64,000 bases of DNA, taken from contig CP087965.1 of the NCBI GenBank assembly GCA_024703855.1, positions 2,844,001 to 2,908,000 of the forward strand, written 5' to 3'. Shown piece by piece: positions 8,385 to 18,260 of the stretch. This DNA is from Polaromonas sp. P2-4. GTDB taxonomy: Bacteria; Pseudomonadota; Gammaproteobacteria; Burkholderiales; Burkholderiaceae_C. The position numbers were made by a program, and so were the translations under genes. Each line of letters starts with the position of its first letter. Position 1 is the stretch's first letter. The notes under the pieces are model-generated. The model made no database searches. It was not told the DNA's origin and saw only the letters and a program-made list of their open reading frames with translations.

Positions 8385-9686
8385 TCTTGAGTGCTGGTTT
8401 CAGCTTGCGGTTCAGCAGCGCGTACAGCAAGATCGCGCCAAAGGTGGCGGTGCCAATGCCGCCCAGCGCGAACTGGCCAAACTTCAGCGTGAAGTCCCCG
8501 GTGCCCAGCACCAGCGTGATGGCCGCCACCAGCAGGTTTTTGTTGTCTGAAAAGTTGACCTTGTTGTCGACCCAGATCTTGGCGCCGGCCACCGCGATCA
8601 GGCCAAACACCACAATGCTGACGCCGCCCATCACCGGCAGCGGAATGGCCTGGATCAGCGCGCCGAACTTGGGGCTGAAACCCAGCAGCACGGCCATCAG
8701 GGCCGCTGCCACAAACACGGCCGTCGAATAGATTTTGGTCGCGGCCATCACGCCAATGTTTTCAGCGTAGGTCGTGACACCGGTGCCGCCCGCAGCGCCT
8801 GAGACCATGGTGGCAATGCCGTCGCCGATGAAGGCACGGCCCATGTAGGGGTCTAGGTTTTTGCCGGTCATGGCCGTCACCGCCTTGAGGTGGCCGAGGT
8901 TTTCGGCGACCAGAATGATGGCCACCGGCGCAATCAACAGCATGGCGCTGGCGCTGAACACCGGTGCGGTAAAGCCCGGCATACCCACCCAGGCCGCCGC
9001 CGCAATGCCAGACAGGTCAATCGGTTTGCCCAGACCCAACCCGTTGGTCAACACCGCATAAATCAGCGTGGCCACCATCAGGCCGACCAGAATCAACAGA
9101 CGCTGCACCATGCCGCGCGTCATCACGGCGACCAGCGCCACGCTGACAAAGGTCACCACCTGCATCCACGAGTCAAAATTGCTGGCGGCCATGTTTTTGA
9201 TGGGAATCGACGCGAGGTTCAGGCCGATCACGGCGACCACCGCACCGGTGACGACCGGCGGCATGAAGCGCTCAATCCAGCCCGTGCCCACCGCCTGCAC
9301 CAGCGCGCCTATGAGGGTGTAGACCACACCACAGGCAATGATGCCGCCCAGTGCCACGCCGATATTGGCGTTGGGCCCTTTGCCTGCATAGGCGCTGGCC
9401 GCAATCACTACGCCGATGAAAGCGAAGCTCGAACCCAGGTAGCTGGGCACCTTGCCGCCAGTGATGACAAAAAGATCAGCGTGCCAATGCCGCTCATCAA
9501 AATCGCGATGTTGGGATCAAAGCCCATCAAGATCGGCGCCAGCACCGTGGCGCCAAACATCGCAATCACGTGTTGCACACCCATCACCGCCGTTTGCGGC
9601 CAGGGCAGCCGTTCGTGAGGCCCGATCACGCCGCCTTGTTGCAGCACCGCACTGCTTTTTTCCGTCCAGTCCAGCATTCCCATCAT
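8371..9686 (-). CDS. uraA: uracil/xanthine permease (NCS2 family), frameshifted
   Basis: A nucleobase:cation symporter of about 438 residues with some 14 hydrophobic segments in the inner membrane. Family features are [20 protein letters not shown] near the N-terminus, [16 protein letters not shown], and [20 protein letters not shown] with a downstream [20 protein letters not shown]. One T is missing from a T5 run near 9468: adding it gives [18 protein letters not shown], so the break is probably an error. The start is the first of two ATG codons at 9686, preceded by AGAGGAG. UraA-like proteins import uracil; a xanthine or urate substrate cannot be excluded. Confidence 0.88.
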
Positions 9687-9777
9687 TCACTCCTCTTGTT
9701 GAAAGTGGCGCAATGCTAGGGGTAAGGGAAGTTCTGCACAAGCCCTCGGACTTGGGCAGAGCTTCCTGCGCGGCGCA

Positions 9778-10689
9778 TCAGGCCAGGAAGGCGCTGATGT
9801 GCTGCAACACGTCGGCGTCCTTGAGAATGCGACTGTGCCCCAAGCCCTCGGTGGCCACCAGGCGCGCGCCTCCAATGGCCTGGCTGTAGGCTACGCCGTC
9901 GGCAAAGCGGTTGATGCGGTCCTGCCGGTCATGCACCACCAGCGTGGGCAGGGCTATGCGCGGGGCCGACGGCCGGGGGTTCAAACTGCGCCATCAAAAT
10001 GCCCTCGCGCGACTCGATGCGGCGCTGCATCGCCGCCCGTGTGGCTTCGCTGAGGCCGAACACCTGCGCAAAAGGCGGGTGTACTCCAGCGGGGAAGCCG
10101 GTGGCGCCAGCAGCACCAGCCGACTCGCCGCCAGTCCCCGGCTGACGGCATAGGCGGCGGCATTGGCTGCCAGCGAATGCGCCACGACCGCACGCAGCGT
10201 GTGGCCCTGCTGCTGCAGTCGGGCGATCACGTACTCCAGCACGCGGGCAAATTGCGGCAGGTTGCTGGTCGCACCGCTGCTACGGCCGTGCGCGGGCATT
10301 TCAACCATGACGGGCCGCAAGCCTTGTGCGGCCAACTGATCGGCCAACGCCAGCATCTGGCCGGCATGCCCGCCCCAGCCGTGCACCAGCAACACCACCG
10401 GCCCATGCGGGGCCACCGGGCGGCTGTAGAGCGTCAGGCTGGCGTCTTCAAACGGCCATTGTTCAATGTGCCAATCGGGGCTCCAGCTTTTGCGGCGGTT
10501 CAGCCATTTGGGCGGCAACGGTGTGCCGAACAGCCGGTAGGCCGCGCGCACCGCCAATGCCGGCCAGAGCTGTTGTGAGGCCGCCAGCCCCCAGCGCAAG
10601 AGCCGCGTGATGGGGCTGGCCTTGTTGCCGTTCTTGCCGTTGTAAAAAGTCGAAGCGGCCGATGTGGCCTGCAGGGATGTACGTGTCAT
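9778..10689 (-). CDS. alpha/beta hydrolase, frameshifted
   Basis: A hydrolase of about 304 residues. It shows the oxyanion motif VVLLVHGWGGHAGQM, the nucleophile elbow VVAHSLAAN (A-H-S-L-A in place of the usual G-x-S-x-G), the acid segment TLVVHDRQDRIN and the catalytic His in EGLGHSRIL. Two repairs are needed: one T in a run near 10072 (EYTRLFAQVFGLSE) and a second shift near 9990 before PRIALPTLVVHD. It follows a 37-residue small protein gene and two TetR-type operators, and is probably controlled by the TetR gene. The substrate is unknown; an esterase role is likely. Confidence 0.82.
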
Positions 10690-10737
10690 GGGACTCTCCG
10701 TTTTTGCATCAGCCGGGGGCAGGCCCCGGCTCCAGTC

Positions 10738-10851
10738 TCAGTAATAAATCCAGTCTTCATTGCTGCGCGGCAGGTTGCGCAGCGAGGCCAGGGCGGCAAT
10801 CACGCCGCGCACCAGCAGAAAACCAGCGACAGAAAAAATAGTGGTCAACAT
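10738..10851 (-). CDS. small membrane protein, 37 residues
   Basis: This short frame reads MLTTIFSVAGFLLVRGVIAA followed by a polar tail ending NEDWIYY. It has one hydrophobic segment (residues 3-22). The ATG at 10851 is preceded at good spacing by AGGAAG, and just upstream lies the palindromic operator at 10866-10883 with a plausible promoter (TTGTTT, then TACTCTAAT on the minus strand). It comes before the hydrolase gene in the same orientation and may be co-transcribed with it. I do not recognise a family. Confidence 0.65.
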   Translation of the reverse strand: MLTTIFSVAGFLLVRGVIAALASLRNLPRSNEDWIYY

Positions 10852-10865
10852 GGCATCTTCCTTTC

Positions 10866-10883
10866 TTCGCACGGTCGTGCGAA
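10866..10883. promoter_or_regulatory. TetR-type operator, site 1
   Basis: TTCGCACGGTCGTGCGAA is a palindrome with two perfect 8-base arms around GT. It lies between a likely promoter and the small protein gene. A near copy lies in front of the TetR gene, so both probably bind its product. Confidence 0.8.
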
Positions 10884-10931
10884 ATTAGAGTAAACACAAA
10901 CAAGAAAAAGCACGCGGGCCTCCCTCAACAA

Positions 10932-11534
10932 TCAGGTTTTGTAGCTGTTAATCAGGCGCTCCCAGGAAGCCTGGGTGCGTTCGGCCTGCGCGCGGGTCGC
11001 GCAGAAAGCGCGCATCGTGCAACAGACCAATGGACAAGCTGCTGATTTCGCTGACCAGCTGCTCGGGGTCGGTGTCTGGCTGCAGGTGACCGGCATCGAT
11101 GGCCTGCAACACGGTGCGCCGCAGAGGGCACGCCAGCGCGTCACTTCCTGCAGCAGGGTGTCGCGCAGTTCACCATCCTTGTCGTCCAGCTCGAAGGCGC
11201 CGGCCGTGTAGATACAGCCCGACTTCGCCTCGACATCGCGCATGCGCACAATCCAGCGCTGCACAATCATGTTCAGCCGCGGCAAGCCCTTGGGCTGCTG
11301 CATGGCGGGCACAAACACATCGGCCAGAAAGCGCCGGCCAAATTCTTCAATGACGGCTTTTTGCAAGGCCTCACGCGAGCCGATGCGCGAAAACACGCCG
11401 CTCTTGGACAGGCCGATGCGGTCCGCCACGGCCTGCAGCGTGATGGCCTCCAGGCCTTCGGCCGACGCCAGATCAATCCCCGCGCCAATGATGGCGGTAC
11501 GGGTCATCTCGCTTTTTTGGGTTTTCGCATCCAT
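10932..11534 (-). CDS. TetR-family transcriptional repressor, frameshifted
   Basis: A regulator of about 200 residues. The N-terminal TetR DNA-binding domain reads AIIGAGIDLASAEGLEAITL, then ADRIGLSKSGVFSRIGSREA (helix-turn-helix). The C-terminal ligand domain is out of frame between about 11125 and 11000 and returns to frame at ERTQASWERLINSYKT; reading the other frame there gives RRTVLQAIDAGHLQPDTDPE. The ATG at 11534 is taken as the start; an upstream TTG at 11540 is possible. A palindromic operator at 11544-11561 overlaps its promoter, indicating autoregulation, and a better copy controls the small protein/hydrolase unit. Confidence 0.85.
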   Translation of the reverse strand: MDAKTQKSEMTRTAIIGAGIDLASAEGLEAITLQAVADRIGLSKSGVFSRIGSREALQKAVIEEFGRRFLADVFVPAMQQPKGLPRLNMIVQRWIVRMRDVEAKSGCIYTAGAFELDDKDGELRDTLLQEVTRWRALCGAPCCRPSMPVTCSQTPTPSSWSAKSAACPLVCCTMRAFCATRAQAERTQASWERLINSYKT

Positions 11535-11543
11535 GGGCAAATA

Positions 11544-11561
11544 TTAGCACGACTGTGCGAA
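11544..11561. promoter_or_regulatory. TetR-type operator, site 2 (autoregulation)
   Basis: TTAGCACGACTGTGCGAA matches site 1 with small deviations (arms TTAGCACG and TGTGCGAA). It lies directly upstream of the TetR start codon. Confidence 0.75.
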
Positions 11562-11645
11562 ATAATAAATCCCACACTTAGGGGTCGGACAATCCCGCGC
11601 GCCGGCAAGAAGCGTTGAGGGGAAACCGCGGTTAAGCTGGCAGCC

Positions 11646-13589
11646 ATGAGCGCACCCCACATTCCCCAAATCCGCCTGTACCAAAACTGGCTGCGCGAGA
11701 CGCGCGGCCTGAGCTTTGACTCGTATGACGCGCTGTGGCGCTGGTCCACCACGGACCTCGACGCGTTCTGGCAAAGCATCTGGGACTATTTCGAACTGCG
11801 GTCGCCGACGCCGCACAGCGCCGTGCTGGTGGAGCGCCGGATGCCCGGTGCCCAGTGGTTTCCCGGCGCGCAGGTCAACTACGCGCAGCAGGTGTTCCGG
11901 CATGTGGACAAGGCCCATGCCGCCGGTTTTCCGGCCCTGGTCAGCCACAACGAAAAGAGCCTGGCCAGTGGCCAGCCTCGCGAACTGAGCTGGCCCGCGT
12001 TGCGCCAACAGGTTGCGTCACTGGCGCTGCACCTGCAGGCCCAGGGCGTGCAGCCGGGCGACCGTGTGGCCGCCTACCTGCCCAATATTCCCGAGGCCAT
12101 GGTCGCCTTTCTGGCAGTAGTCAGCATCGGCGGTATCTGGAGCATCTGCGCGCCCGACATGGGCACCAACGCCGTCCTCGATCGCTTTAAACAGGTTGAG
12201 CCCAAGGTGTTGATCGCCTGCGATGGCGTGACCTATGGCGGGCGCGACTTTGACCGCACGGCCGTGGTGGCCGAGCTGAGGGCGGCCTTGCCCAGCTTGC
12301 AGCATGTGATCGTCCATAACAATTTGAATGCTATCAATTCGGTAGCTGATTGCGTCCTATTTGACAGGGCTACAGGCCGAAATGATGCACAAACAACGGC
12401 TTTTGAGCCGCTCTGGCTGTCGTTTGACCACCCGCTGTGGATTGTGTATTCCAGCGGCACCACCGGCCTGCCCAAGCCCATCGTGCATGGCCACGGCGGC
12501 ACGCTGCTGGTGGCACTGGCGCTCAAGACTTTGCACAATGACGTAGGCTGCAGCTACCAGGCCAACAGCTGGGGCGAGCGCTACCACTGGTACAGCTCCA
12601 CCGGCTGGGTCATGTGGAACGCGCAGATGAGCGGCCTGCTCAACGGCACCACCTGCGTGATCTTTGACGGCAACCCCGGCGGCGGCAAAGACAAGCCCGA
12701 CTGGACCACGCTGTGGCGCTTTGCGGCGGAGCAGGGCGTGACCTTCTTCGGCGCCGGTGCAGCCTTTTTGCCAACTGCATGAAGGCGGGGGTTGACCTGA
12801 CGCAACTGCCTGGACTCAAGAGCGTGCGCGCCCTGGGCACCACTGGTTCGCCATTGAGCGAGGAGTCCCAGCGCTGGGGAACGGCGCAATTCGCAAAACT
12901 TGGAACACCTGATATCTGGTGGTGCAATATTTCCGGTGGAACTGACTTCGCGGGAGCCTTCATCGGTGGAAACCGCGAACTGCCGCTGTTAGCCGGCGAG
13001 ATGCAGTGCCGCCTGTTAGGCTGCGCGGTTGAGGCCTGGAACGAGCAGGGCCAGCCCGTCACCGATGCCGTGGGCGAGCTGGTCTGCACCCAGCCGATTC
13101 CCTCCATGCCGCTGTACTTCTGGGGCGACGCGGGTAACCTGCGTTATATCTCCAGCTACTTCGACATGTACCCGAATGTCTGGCGCCACGGTGACTGGCT
13201 CAAGATTGGGGCCAATGGCGGTTGCGTGATCTATGGCCGCAGTGACGCCACCATCAACCGCCATGGCCTGCGCATGGGCACCAGCGAGCTTTACAGCGCC
13301 ATAGAGGCGCTGCCGGAAGTGCTCGATTCGATGGTGGTGGACCTTGAATACCTGGGCCGCGAAAGTTATATGCCGCTGTTCGTGGTGCTGCTGCGCTGGC
13401 GTGGCGCTGGACGAGGCGATGAAGGCCAAACTGAACAACGCCATCAAGACGGCCTTGAGCCCGCGCTTCGTGCCCAACGACATCTTTCAGGTGCCCGAAA
13501 TTCCGCGCACGCTGTCGGGCAAAAAACAGGAGCTGCCGATCAAGAAACTGCTGCTGGGCCAACCGCTGGAGAAAGTGGTCAACCCCTGA
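11646..13589 (+). CDS. acetoacetyl-CoA synthetase, frameshifted
   Basis: An AMP-forming ligase of about 648 residues that activates acetoacetate to acetoacetyl-CoA, linking ketone bodies and PHB breakdown to central metabolism. The N-terminal ACS-type segment, the AMP-binding loop YSSGTTGLPKPIVHGHGG (about residue 266), the WYSSTGWVMWN motif, GTTGSPLSEE, ISGGTDFAGAF and GRSDATINRHGLRMGTSELY are all present, ending GKKQELPIKKLLLG. One T is missing near 12770 (FGAGAAFFANCMKAG), and an extra base near 13400 interrupts LLRDGVALDEAMK. A family A repeat (A3) appears to lie in frame at residues about 229-249. Confidence 0.92.
12330..12390 (+). repeat. family A repeat, copy A3, inside the acetoacetyl-CoA synthetase gene
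   Basis: The head GCTATCAATTCGGTAGCTG is followed by TTGCGTCCTATTTGACAGGG and CTACAGGCC. It encodes the segment NAINSVADCVLFDRATGRND without breaking the frame. It falls in a variable loop of the enzyme between VIVHNN and the AMP-binding region. Confidence 0.65.
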
Positions 13590-13670
13590 TGCGATGGCCA
13601 ACCCGGCCTGCCTTGCATGGTATGTTCAATTTTCAGAAAACTACCTTACCAAACTGACCAAGAGGGCTAC

Positions 13671-14141
13671 ATGAAACAACGAATGATGAACATGGCCGCG
13701 CTCGGTGTACTGGGCTTGTTGACAGCATGCGCCAGCGGCCCGGCCTCCCAGTCACAGCCCGCGACATCGGGCGTAACGGCCGTACCCGCGGTACCGGCCG
13801 CCTCTTCCGGGGTGCGCGTCAGTGGCAGCATTTCCTATTTGCAGCGCATCGCCCTGCCGCCCGATAGCGACGTCATTGTGCAGTTGCGCGACGTCTCGCG
13901 CATGGACGCGAAGGCAGACATTCTGGCCGAGCAGCGTTTTACAACAAGCAGCCAGGTTCCCCTGCCGTTTGAGCTGCTGGTGGATCCCGCCAAAATCAAC
14001 CCGCGCATGCGCTATGCCGTGGCCGCCCGCATCGAGCGCGGTGGCAAACTGATGTTCATCAATGACAAGCTCTATCCGGTCCTCACGCAAGGCCATGGCA
14101 GCCGGGTCGACCTGATCTTGCACATGGTGGCAAGGCCCTGA
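13671..14141 (+). CDS. YbaY-type lipoprotein
   Basis: A 156-residue lipoprotein. Its signal peptide ends in the lipobox LTAC with Cys20, followed by a Pro/Ala/Ser linker (residues 21-47). The C-terminal beta-rich domain (VRVSGSISYLQRIALPPDSD, FELLVDPAKINPRMRYAVAA, LILHMVA) matches the YbaY/YscW-like domain, known as a lipoprotein domain of poorly defined envelope function. The ATG at 13671 follows an AGAGGG ribosome-binding sequence. The gene is intact and not obviously part of an operon. Confidence 0.88.
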   Translation: MKQRMMNMAALGVLGLLTACASGPASQSQPATSGVTAVPAVPAASSGVRVSGSISYLQRIALPPDSDVIVQLRDVSRMDAKADILAEQRFTTSSQVPLPFELLVDPAKINPRMRYAVAARIERGGKLMFINDKLYPVLTQGHGSRVDLILHMVARP

Positions 14142-14172
14142 GCCGACCTCCTGAACGTGAGCACCGGGCCGG

Positions 14173-15072
14173 TCAGGCCACCGCTGGTTTGCGGTTGACC
14201 AGCACAATGCCCACGGCCACCAGCGCCAGCGCCGTGAGCAGGCTGCGGGTCACGCTTTCATGCAGCCACAGCAGGCCAAACAGCAAGGCAAACAGCGGCG
14301 TGAAAAACACAAACACCGAGAGCTTGGTGGCCGGGTAGCGGCCCAGCATCCACATCCAGGCCAGGTAGCTGGCAAAAGCGCCCATCACCGTCTGCAGCGC
14401 CAGTGAGGTGATGGCAAACGGGCTGAACTGCCAAACCCAGGCCTCACCCAGCGCCAACGACAAGGCCGGAAACGCCAGTGCGCTGACGGCCAGCTGGTAA
14501 AAAAGCAGTTTTTCCGCCGAGATTTTTGCCAGACCGGTCGCGCGAATCACCACGGTGGTGAGCCCCCACAACATGCCGGCAAGCAGCGCCAGCATGTCGC
14601 CGTAAGCCGTGGAGCCCGCGCCGCCCGTAAAGCCTTCACGCAAGGCAAACACCACCGCCACAAAGGCAGACAGCAGCCCGACCCATTGCAAGCCGCGCAG
14701 CTTTTCCGACTTGACCCACAACGGCACCAGCAGCGCCACCCAAAACGGTGAGGTGTACAAAAACACGGTCAAGCGAGACGCCGTGGTGTACTGCAGCCCC
14801 AGGTAAATGCAGGCAAACTCGGCGCCGAACAAAGCGCCCGCCAGCAGGCCCGCCCACAAAGAACCGTCACGGCGGAACAGCGGCACGCCGCGCCACAGAC
14901 ACCACAGCCCCAACAAAACCGTTGCGCCGATCAACCGCAAAGAAGCCTGGAACATGGGCGGGATTTCACTGATCGTGGCCTTGATCAGCACCTGCTGAAA
15001 ACCCCAGAACAGGCAGCAGACCAGCAGCAGGGAAATGGCAAGGGTGTCGAGGTGGGCTTTGCGTGCGGTCAT
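14173..15072 (-). CDS. DMT-superfamily (EamA) exporter
   Basis: An intact 299-residue inner-membrane protein with about ten hydrophobic segments arranged as two EamA repeats (first from SLLLVCCLFWGFQQVLIKAT, second from GDMLALLAGMLWGLTTVVIR). The repeat-specific WG(F/L) motifs are present in both halves. Family members export amino acids and metabolites; the substrate is unknown. It is transcribed towards the YbaY gene. Confidence 0.9.
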   Translation of the reverse strand: MTARKAHLDTLAISLLLVCCLFWGFQQVLIKATISEIPPMFQASLRLIGATVLLGLWCLWRGVPLFRRDGSLWAGLLAGALFGAEFACIYLGLQYTTASRLTVFLYTSPFWVALLVPLWVKSEKLRGLQWVGLLSAFVAVVFALREGFTGGAGSTAYGDMLALLAGMLWGLTTVVIRATGLAKISAEKLLFYQLAVSALAFPALSLALGEAWVWQFSPFAITSLALQTVMGAFASYLAWMWMLGRYPATKLSVFVFFTPLFALLFGLLWLHESVTRSLLTALALVAVGIVLVNRKPAVA

Positions 15073-15171
15073 GGGCTCAGGGATTCAAAAATGCAGGGCT
15101 GTCGCGCGTCGTGGCGTGACTGTGGCAAGACGCAGACGTATCAGCGCCATTGATGAAGCATCAGCGCCGAT

Positions 15172-15642
15172 TTACAAAGGGTGCTCGGTGTAGAACTTGC
15201 CACCGTGAAACAGCAGGGGCGCTGCCCCGGCGCGGTGGCTGCAGCGCTCCACCTCGCCGACAAAAATCACATGGTCGCCTTCTTCGTAGCGGCTGCGGTT
15301 GAAGCATTCAAACGTGCAGCGGCAGCGCTGCGCAGCAGGGGCGAGCCGCTGGCGCCTTCGGTAAACAACACGTCTGTCCACCGGTCTGCGCGCTTGCTGG
15401 CAAAGCGTTCGGCTAGCTCTTTCTGGTCGGCGGCAAGAATATTGATGGCGTAGTGCGATCCAGCGCTCAGCGCGGCCATCGAGCCTGCGGCTTGCGCCAG
15501 GCTCCACAGCACCAGCGGCGGGTTGAGCGATACGGAGTTGAAGGAGTTGGCCGTCAGGCCGATCAGCGTGCCTGCTGGCGTGCGTGCGGTGACGATGGTG
15601 ACCCCGGTGGCAAACATCGCCAGCGACGCCCTGAATTCTCAT
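15172..15642 (-). CDS. flavin reductase-like, FMN-binding protein, frameshifted
   Basis: A split-barrel flavoprotein of about 157 residues. It shows MFATGVTIVTARTPAGTLIG, TANSFNSVSLNPPLVLWSLA and AINILAADQKELAERFASK, then after a shift FECFNRSRYEEGDHVIFVGE and the end LLFHGGKFYTEHPL. Such proteins reduce FMN with NAD(P)H, often as the small component of two-component monooxygenases. One base is missing after the start codon (MxEFRASLAM expected, near 15635) and another shift lies near 15310. No monooxygenase partner is adjacent. Confidence 0.85.
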   Translation of the reverse strand: MRIQGVAGDVCHRGHHRHRTHASRHADRPDGQLLQLRIAQPAAGAVEPGASRRLDGRAERWIALRHQYSCRRPERASRTLCQQARRPVDRRVVYRRRQRLAPAAQRCRCTFECFNRSRYEEGDHVIFVGEVERCSHRAGAAPLLFHGGKFYTEHPL

Positions 15643-15782
15643 GCGGGGAAAAGCTCGGGCTGCTCGCTTTGGGAGGGGGTACGGGGGACAACATAGAAGG
15701 GTAATTTAACTGAAGCGCCCGACCTGCGTTTTAACTGCGTTTGAGCTGCGCTTTCCCCGGGTCGACCGTTAAACTTGCCGGC

Positions 15783-16644
15783 ATGTTTCTTCGTCGCTTT
15801 GGAATATTCTTTTCAGCTATGCTTTTGATAGCTGGTAACGCCCGATCTGCATCGCCTTGCGTTGATTTTTCAATTCAATTGCCGAATGTAAAACGCGAGT
15901 TATGCGAGGCCGCGCAGCTGCAAGCCAGCAGCGCCAAGTCGGTGAAGGGGCAAACGATATGGGTGCGCGATGTCAAGCCCGACCACGCCGACTTGCGGGT
16001 GCTGGTGGTGGGGGCCATTCATGGCGACGAGCTGTCTTCCGCTGCGGTGGCCTTGCACTGGATCAAGCAGGCGGCGCAGACACACGCCGATACACCGCGG
16101 GTGATTCACTGGCGGTTTGTGCCCATGCTCAACCCCGACGGCGTGCTCAACCGGCCGCCGCGCCGCGTCAATGCCAACGGGGTGGATTTGAACCCGCAAT
16201 TTCCCCACACCCAACTGGGCGCGGGATGCCAAAATTTACTGGGAAAAGCGCACCGGCAAAGACCCGCGCAGGTATCCCGGCGCCAAGCCGTTGTCCGAGC
16301 CCGAGTCACGGTTTTTGCATGAAGAAATGCAGGGCTTCAAGCCCCATCTGATCGTCAGCATCCATGCGCCTTATGGCGTGCTCGACTTCGACGGCCCTTC
16401 GGTGCCGCCCTCCAGACTGGGGCGTCTTTACCTCGACCAGGTCGGCATCTTCCCCGGCTCGCTGGGCAATTACGGCGGTGTGCACAAAGGCGTACCGGTG
16501 GTCACCATCGAGCTGCCCAACTCGATGCGCACCCCGCTGGACGCCGAGATGCGCCAGATGTGGCTGGACCTGTTGCGCTGGATGAGTGGCAATCTGGAGG
16601 AGCCGGGCCGCAGCGGGCCAGCCCGCCCGTCGCGAGCGCCCTGA
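15783..16644 (+). CDS. M14-family zinc carboxypeptidase/amidase, exported, frameshifted
   Basis: A metallopeptidase of about 287 residues with a signal peptide (residues 1-23). The zinc motif is GAIHGDELSS (HxxE), the substrate motif NGVDLNRNFPTPNW appears once one C is removed from a CCC run near 16194, and the third ligand lies in IVSIHAPYGVLDFDG. The catalytic Glu is in VVTIELPNSM. The family includes MpaA-type murein tripeptide amidases, which cleave the gamma-D-Glu-diaminopimelate bond; that specificity is a guess here. Part of the signal peptide is encoded by a family A repeat (A7). Confidence 0.85.
15816..15852 (+). repeat. family A repeat, copy A7, inside a signal peptide
   Basis: GCTATGCTTTTGATAGCTGG followed by TAACGCCCGATCTGCAT matches the head and the CGCCCG part of the family. 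In frame it encodes AMLLIAGNARSA, the hydrophobic core end and cleavage region of the M14 peptidase signal peptide. Confidence 0.55.
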
Positions 16645-16675
16645 AACCCGGTCCTTAGCCGGGTAATCCGGCTGG

Positions 16676-17818
16676 CTACTTGTGATGCTGGAGGAAAAAA
16701 TCAAGCATCGCTCGTGATGCGTCGGGCCCATCGGGGTCCGTGAACGATCCCGCCGGGTTGCCGCCTGACCACGCATGAGGTCCGGTTTCAATGACCCAGT
16801 GTTCAACATAGGGCTTGCCATCGGCGGCGCTGTAAATTGTTCGCGTGGCGTCCCGGCTGCCATCTGTGTCGTTCGGACTGCCTTCAATGTGCTGCGTTCT
16901 TTCAAGCGCAACACCTGAGGCATCAAAAGCCGCCAGCGCGGCGTCTGTCACCAGTTCACCGTTATCGGGGTGGACGGTTTTGTCGGCACTGCCATGGAAA
17001 ACGATGGTCGGCATGAAGGCATCGTGCCCGTTGCCAGCATCGGTTTTCCGGGCGCCGCGGCGCATGGCCGAGAGCGCTGACATCACACCAGTGGCGGCGC
17101 CCGGCGGCAGCCCTGAGTGCACGCCCACTGCCGCAAACATCTCGGGGTAAAGCGCAGCCACCACGGCAGCCATGGCCCCACCAGCCGACAGCCCGGCAAT
17201 GTAAACCCGCGCGGGGTCGGCGTGGTGACTGTTGACGATGCTGCGCGTGAGGGCCGCAATCATGGCGGGCTCGCCGGCATCGCGCATCTGGTGGGCGGTA
17301 TCAAACCAGTTCCAGCAGCGCATGCGGTTGGCTTCGGACAACTGCTCGGCGTAGAGCACGAGGCATTGATGCTGCTCGGCCAGCTCGTTCATGGCCGTGC
17401 CCTGTGCAAAGTCAGCCGCGTCCTGCTTGCAGCCATGCAGCAACACTATGAGCGGCAGCGGTGGAGCCGCACTGGAAATGGCTGCAGATGCAGAGCTGGG
17501 AACAAAGAGCCGGTAGTCATAACTCGCGTCGGCAAATTCAAAGACATGTTCGGTGAAGCTGGCCGGGCGCGAGCGTTTGGCTGGCGGTGCGATTGCAGGG
17601 GCTTCCACCGGCGCCTGTTCTTTAAGGGCCGTCGCGGTTTTGGCCGTGACGGTTGCCGTTGGCTCGGCTGAACGCTGGGGCGGGGTGGTGCGAGGCTGTG
17701 GCTTCGCTTGCGTCAGGCCCAGCATGCGGTGAATCAGCCGGGTGGCATCCACCCAGCGGCCGCGCCTGGTTAGCTGTAGCTGTGTGGTTTTAAAAAATTC
17801 GCTGATCGAAATAGACAC
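16676..17818 (-). CDS. PHB depolymerase-type esterase
   Basis: An intact 380-residue serine hydrolase of the PHB depolymerase/LpqC family. A proline/alanine-rich linker spans about residues 36-85. The catalytic domain follows, with LIVLLHGCKQDAADFA (oxyanion region), the lipase box GLSAGG (Ser211), PTIVFHGSADKTVHPDN carrying the acid residue, and a His in VIETGPHAWSGG. The motif WNWFD is typical of type 1 short-chain-length PHA depolymerases. No clear signal peptide is seen, so it may be intracellular or act on other esters (feruloyl or acetyl). The start is the ATG at 17818. Confidence 0.88.
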   Translation of the reverse strand: MSISISEFFKTTQLQLTRRGRWVDATRLIHRMLGLTQAKPQPRTTPPQRSAEPTATVTAKTATALKEQAPVEAPAIAPPAKRSRPASFTEHVFEFADASYDYRLFVPSSASAAISSAAPPLPLIVLLHGCKQDAADFAQGTAMNELAEQHQCLVLYAEQLSEANRMRCWNWFDTAHQMRDAGEPAMIAALTRSIVNSHHADPARVYIAGLSAGGAMAAVVAALYPEMFAAVGVHSGLPPGAATGVMSALSAMRRGARKTDAGNGHDAFMPTIVFHGSADKTVHPDNGELVTDAALAAFDASGVALERTQHIEGSPNDTDGSRDATRTIYSAADGKPYVEHWVIETGPHAWSGGNPAGSFTDPDGPDASRAMLDFFLQHHK

Positions 17819-18260
17819 TGAAAATCTCCGGGACGCAGCAAATTGCTGCAGTGCAACAAAGAATACGCCTTTTCCAGCTTCGTCATGTAGGACAGGGGGA
17901 CTTCACCGTGAGCCCAGACGGAGGCTACCCGGGCGGCGTTTGCGAAGCACCCTCCGCCAGGCCGCTGCCCGCTGCATGCCACCTTTGGACCGTCTAATGA
18001 TGGATAAACAGGCTGCAGCCCTGTTGTATCGTGCATAACATGCTATTTAAATCATAGCAATAGACGCCTTGAGCAGCGTGATGGGGACGAGGCTTGGGAC
18101 CCTGCTGCCGCGCTAGTGAACGGGCTTTTTATAGGCCCTGTCCGTTTCAGGGTCTTTGCTACGAAAAGGCGGACGAAACCGACCCCCTGCGGCGGGCTCC
18201 ATGCCGCCCAGGATGCCGACGGGGCGGGTGGGCATTGGGTTGTGAAATAGCCGGGCAGTA
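17819..18260. other. intergenic region with repeat A8
   Basis: This stretch of over 400 bases lies between the esterase and the M55 peptidase gene. Repeat A8 is at 18042-18080. The rest shows no supportable gene: the open frames have no ribosome-binding site or protein features. The promoter of the esterase should lie just after 17818. Confidence 0.45.
18042..18080 (+). repeat. family A repeat, copy A8 (degenerate)
   Basis: GCTATTTAAATCATAGC followed by AATAGACGCCTTGAGCAGCG resembles the head and part of the body of family A. Confidence 0.5.
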
